From an uncultured Allobaculum sp. (GTDB lineage Bacteria > Bacillota_I > Bacilli_A > Erysipelotrichales > Erysipelotrichaceae), in NCBI GenBank assembly GCA_910577085.1, contig CAJTLE010000054.1, positions 1-17,823 on the forward strand: a stretch of DNA of 17,823 nucleotides. The letters run 5' to 3'. The translations under genes and the position numbers were made by a program. Below are positions 14,246 to 17,823 of this stretch, one piece after another; position 1 is the stretch's first letter, and each line of letters opens with the position of its first letter. The notes under the pieces are model-generated. The model saw only the letters and a program-made list of their open reading frames with translations, had not been told where the DNA came from and ran no database searches.

Positions 14246-15176
14246 GGATGTCTTTCATTCCCTTCACATATTGTTCAACGCGGCTTGCCGGAGCAGTCAG
14301 CCGGACGTTTGCTTTCATCGAATACAATAATCGCATAACCTGCTCGGGATTGTTCGATTGAAAACTGAATCGACACCATTCTCCCGTACTTTCCAGCTCA
14401 TGAAGATTATCGCCCCAGTCGATTTCCTCAAAAAAACGCTTCTGATCTTTGCGAACTTCAACTTCGTAGGTTTCAGTATCGGTCGGGACAATCGTCGTCT
14501 TCCCGATATGATCGCGCAGCCGGAACTCGGGATCGCGGGTGAAATGATGGAAAGAGGAGTAGAGTTCGAGAATGCGCTGCTCGGAAATCCGGTAGTTGCG
14601 GTATTCCTGGTGCATATGGTCAAATCCGCAGAAATACCAGCGCCCTTCCATCGAGATAATCGCATAGGGATCGACCAGGCGGGTTAAAGGCTGGGTATTG
14701 GCACGGGAGAGATAGGTCACTTCCAGGGTCTGATTTTCCACCATGGCTTTACGGATGGTATTGAGCAGGACGGTTCCTTTTTCAGAAAGATGCTGACCAT
14801 TTTCTCCGACAAAGTAGATCGGAGTCTCCTGCATTGGATGACGGGTCTGCGACAGAATCTGATCCATGACGGCCAGCGATTCTTTAGTAAATGGAAAACC
14901 AGTCTGTGAGCTGATAAAATCCCTTGTCTTGCGCAGGGCTTCGATTTCCTGGCTGTTCAGATCCGGCAGGGCAATCAGGGTTGTCTTGTCAAGTTCGTAC
15001 CCGCCGCCAACACCTCGCCGGCCCTTAATGGAATATCCGGCTTTTTCCAGATCTTTACGGTATTCACGGATATTGCGCTTGTTGCATCCGATAATCTGTG
15101 CGAGTTCCTGAATGCTGACAAGACCACGGCTTTTTAAAAGCATCAGCATGCGGATACAGTTCGCTGTCCGATTCAT
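14229..15176 (-). CDS. WYL-domain transcriptional regulator
   Basis: This is a DeoR-like regulator whose WYL domain senses a ligand, often a nucleotide or nucleic acid, and controls DNA binding. The 315 residues have an N-terminal winged helix-turn-helix (about 6-63: VSIQELAQIIGCNKRNIREY, then GRRGVGGGYEL) and a central WYL domain (about 138-205). There the name motif reads WYF (180-182, GRWYFCGFD), followed by RNYRISEQRI. The C-terminal extension domain (about 230-310) is typical. A GTG start 12 codons upstream is possible, but the ATG at 15176 has GGAAGGGG at correct spacing and is preferred. It heads the operon with the DUF2779 and phospholipase-like genes. Regulators of this family are frequent next to anti-phage and DNA-damage genes. 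Repeats at 15268-15309 may be its own operator. Confidence 0.88.
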   Translation of the reverse strand: MNRTANCIRMLMLLKSRGLVSIQELAQIIGCNKRNIREYRKDLEKAGYSIKGRRGVGGGYELDKTTLIALPDLNSQEIEALRKTRDFISSQTGFPFTKESLAVMDQILSQTRHPMQETPIYFVGENGQHLSEKGTVLLNTIRKAMVENQTLEVTYLSRANTQPLTRLVDPYAIISMEGRWYFCGFDHMHQEYRNYRISEQRILELYSSFHHFTRDPEFRLRDHIGKTTIVPTDTETYEVEVRKDQKRFFEEIDWGDNLHELESTGEWCRFSFQSNNPEQVMRLLYSMKANVRLTAPASRVEQYVKGMKDILANYQ

Positions 15177-15804
15177 GATCAATCCCCTTCCTGTTTCCCT
15201 CCCTGCCTTCACGGCAGTTCCTATTTAAAACTTCAAAGCCTTCAAAAAGATCCAGCCGGATCCAAAGATCTCCAATATCTCTGATCTAAAAATCTCCAAT
15301 ATCTCCAATCTATAGATCAAAGGTATATAGAAGATATATAGAAAGAGATGGCTCATCAAAAATGACTAAAAACGCTCCGACAATCAGACAGCCATTCAAA
15401 CGGACAACAAGTCAGAGATCTCAAGAAAGTCCTGATTTCGATTTACAGAGCCATCAAAAGGCTATATCCCTTCAAGGCAAATCATACTCAGATTTTACCT
15501 GCACGCCTTCACCTTGTGAAATGGCTTTGCCACCATTCTTCCCCTAATGACGATTCACCGGTTTAAAACAGACGTTTTTCAGTGGGTTTGTTCAACGGAT
15601 ATTTTCCTTCACCAGACAAAAAGACTGGAATGGTCAGACTGGAGTAAAAGGCCATAAGCAATCCGCAAAGATCAGGACTGAAGCCCACTCTGAAATCCGT
15701 TCACGATCCGTAGATTCAAAACTGACCGGTTTCCATGACTTTCCCATGTTTTTTGATGTTTTGCGGCATTTTTTCTTCGATCAGCCAAACCGTGATCTAT
15801 CATT
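15177..15804. other. Long intergenic region between the divergent WYL operon and pyrG
   Basis: Over 600 bases carry no supported gene. The WYL-proximal 190 bases contain the direct repeats (15268-15309) and a very AT-rich TATATAG-containing stretch (about 15310-15350) that probably holds the WYL promoter, though no -10/-35 pair is clear. The middle (15360-15740) has no recognisable riboswitch, T-box or tRNA. A 61-codon plus-strand frame (15362-15547) has no ribosome binding site and atypical composition. One arm of the pyrG inverted repeat is at 15774-15783. Confidence 0.5.
15268..15309. repeat. Direct repeats upstream of the WYL gene
   Basis: ATCTCCAATATCTC occurs twice without mismatch (15268-15281 and 15292-15305). 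The 9-base core ATCTCCAAT occurs a third time at 15301-15309. They lie 92-133 bases before the WYL start, a place suited to autoregulation. Confidence 0.6.
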
Positions 15805-15857
15805 TTGACGGTTGTTTTCAAACTCGCTAGAATCACGTCATAAATTTTGATCGAAGA
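15774..15857. repeat. 10-bp inverted repeat flanking the pyrG promoter
   Basis: TCTTCGATCA (15774-15783) and TGATCGAAGA (15848-15857) are exact reverse complements, placed on either side of the pyrG promoter. The downstream arm touches the ribosome binding site. A protein pair bound to both arms could loop the promoter; a transcript hairpin is unlikely because only the second arm would be transcribed. Confidence 0.45.
15805..15833 (+). promoter_or_regulatory. pyrG promoter
   Basis: TTGACG (15805-15810) and TAGAAT (15828-15833) are separated by 17 bases, a strong vegetative promoter. The start would be near 15840, giving a leader of about 27 bases. That leader is too short for the attenuator known in Bacillus pyrG, and it does not begin with the GGGC needed for reiterative transcription. 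Confidence 0.8.
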
Positions 15858-15866
15858 GGTGAACTT

Positions 15867-17510
15867 ATGAAATACATTTTTGTAACAGGCGGCGTTGTAT
15901 CCGGCCTTGGAAAAGGAATTACCGCAGCCTCCATCGGCCGTCTGCTCAAAGCGCGCGGCTATAAAGTCACTGCTCAGAAACTGGATCCCTATATCAACGT
16001 CGATCCGGGCACGATGTCTCCCTATCAGCATGGTGAAGTTTTCGTCACCGATGATGGTCTGGAAGCAGACCTCGACCTTGGCCACTATGAACGCTTTATC
16101 GATGAAAATCTGCATCAGTATTCCAACCTGACCACCGGTAAGGTGTACTGGAACGTCTTAAACAAAGAACGGGAAGGAAAATACCTTGGTCAGACGGTCC
16201 AGGTTATTCCGCACATTACCGATGAAATCAAAAACTTTGTCATGTCCGCTGGCACAGTTGCCAATGCGGATGTTGTCATCACCGAAATCGGTGGCACGAT
16301 CGGTGACATTGAATCCCAGCCATTCCTTGAAAGTATCCGTCAGGTAGCCCAGGAAGCAGGCCGCGGCAACTGCCTGTTTGTCCATGTCACCTATATTCCT
16401 TATATTTCCGGCTCCAAAGAATTCAAGTCCAAACCGACGCAGCACTCGGTTAAGGAGCTGCAAAGCTTTGGGATCCATCCGGATCTGATCATCGCCCGCT
16501 GTGACGAAACGATCCCAAAATCCGTTCTCGACAAGATCTCCCTGTTCTGTAACGTTGAACCATCCAGCGTTTTCGAAAACCGGACGCTTGAATCTTTATA
16601 TGAAGTGCCTTTAATGCTTGAAGACCAGGACATTGCCAAGGTTGTCTGTGACAAACTCAGCCTGCCCTATCGTGAACCGGATCTCAATGACTGGCGTGAA
16701 CTGGTCGGCCGTATCAAATCAGCCAACCAGAAAGTCACCATCGGTCTGGTCGGCAAATATGTTCAGCTGCATGATGCCTACCTGTCGGTAGCTGAGGCGC
16801 TCGCACATGGTTCCTTTGAAAATGGCGTCGATCTGACCATCAAATGGATTGACTCCGAACATCTTGAAAATCTGGATGAAGTCTTTGCGGATGTCGATGG
16901 CATCATTGTGCCCGGCGGTTTTGGCGGCCGGGGCATTGAAGGAATGATTGCAGCCGCCGGCTATGCCCGCGATCATAAGATTCCATATCTTGGCATCTGT
17001 CTTGGCATGCAGATTGCGGCGATCTCCTTTGCCAGAGATGCTTTAGGCTATGCGGACGCCAACTCCTTTGAATTCGATGAAACGAGTGAACATACGATCA
17101 TCGACTTCATGGTCAACCAGTCCAACGAAATCAAAAAAGGCGGCACCATGCGTCTTGGTGCCTACCCCTGCTACATTCATGACAATACCCTGCTCCATGA
17201 TCTGTACCAGGCTGACCATACCCGGGAAAGACATCGTCACCGTTATGAGTTCAATAACCTCTACCGCCGCGAATTTGAAGAACACGGAATGAAGATTTCG
17301 GGAACCAGTCCCGACTTCTCCTTAGTAGAGGCCATCGAATATACAGACCATCCTTTCTATATCGGTGTGCAATACCATCCAGAATTCCGTTCGCGTCCAA
17401 ACCGCCCACATCCATTGTTCGCTGGTCTTGTCAAAGCAAGTCTTGAAAACGCAAAACGAAAAGAAGAAGAGCAGGTTCTGGAAGAAGTCCTCGAAACCGC
17501 TGTTCTTTAA
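15867..17510 (+). CDS. pyrG: CTP synthase
   Basis: PyrG makes CTP from UTP, ATP and glutamine in the cytosol, the last step of de novo pyrimidine synthesis. The 547 residues comprise the N-terminal synthetase domain (1-265; TGGVVSGLGKGI at 7-18, EIGGTIGDIES) and the C-terminal glutamine amidotransferase domain (about 290-540). The latter has the nucleophile Cys378 in GICLGMQ and the catalytic pair His504-Glu506 in QYHPEF. Length and motifs are normal, and the tail is Glu/Lys-rich. GAGGTG lies seven bases before the ATG. It is monocistronic, with its own promoter and a structured terminator, and is transcribed away from the WYL operon. Functionally it pairs with cmk elsewhere in the window, though the two are not linked in an operon. 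Confidence 0.98.
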   Translation: MKYIFVTGGVVSGLGKGITAASIGRLLKARGYKVTAQKLDPYINVDPGTMSPYQHGEVFVTDDGLEADLDLGHYERFIDENLHQYSNLTTGKVYWNVLNKEREGKYLGQTVQVIPHITDEIKNFVMSAGTVANADVVITEIGGTIGDIESQPFLESIRQVAQEAGRGNCLFVHVTYIPYISGSKEFKSKPTQHSVKELQSFGIHPDLIIARCDETIPKSVLDKISLFCNVEPSSVFENRTLESLYEVPLMLEDQDIAKVVCDKLSLPYREPDLNDWRELVGRIKSANQKVTIGLVGKYVQLHDAYLSVAEALAHGSFENGVDLTIKWIDSEHLENLDEVFADVDGIIVPGGFGGRGIEGMIAAAGYARDHKIPYLGICLGMQIAAISFARDALGYADANSFEFDETSEHTIIDFMVNQSNEIKKGGTMRLGAYPCYIHDNTLLHDLYQADHTRERHRHRYEFNNLYRREFEEHGMKISGTSPDFSLVEAIEYTDHPFYIGVQYHPEFRSRPNRPHPLFAGLVKASLENAKRKEEEQVLEEVLETAVL

Positions 17511-17584
17511 TCCTGCCTTTTAAAGAAAAGCCTGATACTCCACGAAATAAAAAACGAAACGAAACAAATGAAGTAAGACAAGCT

Positions 17585-17662
17585 GCAGCAGCGTTTCCCT
17601 TCTGGATTTTTGAAAGAATGGATTTCCATTCCAGGATTCTAAGTGGTCGCTGCTGCTTTTTT
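17585..17662 (+). terminator. Long structured terminator of pyrG
   Basis: A perfect 9-bp stem GCAGCAGCG/CGCTGCTGC (17585-17593 with 17648-17656) is followed by six T. The 54-base interior forms its own helix, GAATGG/CCATTC around ATTT (17616-17631), with a CTG/CAG extension. The layout is a long rod ending in a U-tract about 75 bases after the pyrG stop, unusually long for a simple terminator. Confidence 0.75.
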
Positions 17663-17701
17663 ATTGCGGCTGAAGCAATGGTTTTCAAAAGAAAGATCGG
17701 C

Positions 17702-17823
17702 TCACTGAAAAAATCGGTGGGATTTGGGGTTCTTGACAGTCTGGTTGTACGAAGCGTCGATGATCTTTAAGAAGAAGTAACCATCATCGTGGTAGCCGAA
17801 AGCCTGTCTTCGTACGGTCTTGA
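17702..17823 (-). CDS. C-terminal end of a transposase, probably ISL3-like (partial)
   Basis: The minus strand enters the window in an open frame of 40 codons ending in TGA at 17702. It reads KTVRRQAFGYHDDGYFFLK and then a tail with NPKSHRFFQ. The arginine-rich lead-in, aromatic GY-x-DD-x-YFFLK block and NPKSH ending resemble ISL3-family transposase C-termini as I remember them; no catalytic residues are in view, so the family is provisional. The right end of the element would lie between 17663 and 17702, but the terminal repeat cannot be identified without the other end. Whether the element is complete or a remnant is unknown. Confidence 0.5.
   Translation of the reverse strand, partial: KTVRRQAFGYHDDGYFFLKIIDASYNQTVKNPKSHRFFQ

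Noticed and set aside
15362..15547. 61-codon plus-strand frame in the WYL-pyrG gap
   Set aside because: It has no ribosome binding site at useful spacing, and a Ser/Gln/Pro-rich peptide without domains.
15500..15700. Cobalamin riboswitch or T-box on the minus strand
   Set aside because: Stretches vaguely like a B12 box or T-box were examined, but the conserved core sequences are absent.
15805..15866. Bacillus-type pyrG attenuator
   Set aside because: The predicted leader is about 27 bases, does not start with GGGC and holds no terminator hairpin.

Overview
The window reads as chromosomal DNA of an anaerobic, low-to-mid-GC member of the Bacillota (Firmicutes), most likely near Erysipelotrichales. 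The evidence is the cmk-der-gpsA-hup gene order, which echoes the Bacillus neighbourhood, an NfnAB electron-bifurcating pair typical of anaerobes, strong Shine-Dalgarno sites, and short hairpin-plus-T terminators. The assignment is inferred from gene content only.

Layout. Positions 1-374 hold a strong hairpin and no gene. A small four-helix membrane protein (375-788, +) converges on a minus-strand operon running from 5174 to 982: an unrecognised tail-anchored protein, then cmk, der, gpsA and a HU-type DNA-binding gene, separated by 0-2 bases and so probably translationally coupled. The EF-P gene (5852-5289, -) is a separate unit with its own promoter and terminator, and its loop carries Arg at the tip instead of the usual PGKG lysine. 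After a 450-bp gap come nfnA-nfnB (8545-6306, -). A permuted-architecture GH3 glycosidase (11542-9002, -) follows. A tightly coupled three-gene minus-strand operon comes next: a WYL-domain regulator (15176-14229), a DUF2779-type Cas4-like/exonuclease-like protein (14245-12740, TTG start) and a zinc-dependent phospholipase C-like protein (12738-11770). A 690-bp gene-poor region separates it from pyrG (15867-17510, +), which has a clear promoter and ends in a long structured terminator. The right edge carries the last 40 codons of a transposase, probably ISL3-like, on the minus strand.

How it fits together. The cmk-der-gpsA-hup block supplies nucleotide, ribosome-assembly, lipid-precursor and nucleoid functions. 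NfnAB balances NADH, NADPH and ferredoxin. The GH3 enzyme would release glucose or xylose from oligosaccharides inside the cell. The least explained and most interesting unit is the WYL / DUF2779 / phospholipase operon: a ligand-sensing regulator, a nucleic-acid-enzyme-like protein whose Cas4-like catalytic residues look lost, and a potential membrane-lipid hydrolase. That layout resembles stress-response or anti-phage modules, but the function is inference. The other points worth following are the Arg32 EF-P and the tail-anchored protein with repeated acidic-aromatic motifs at the head of the core operon.
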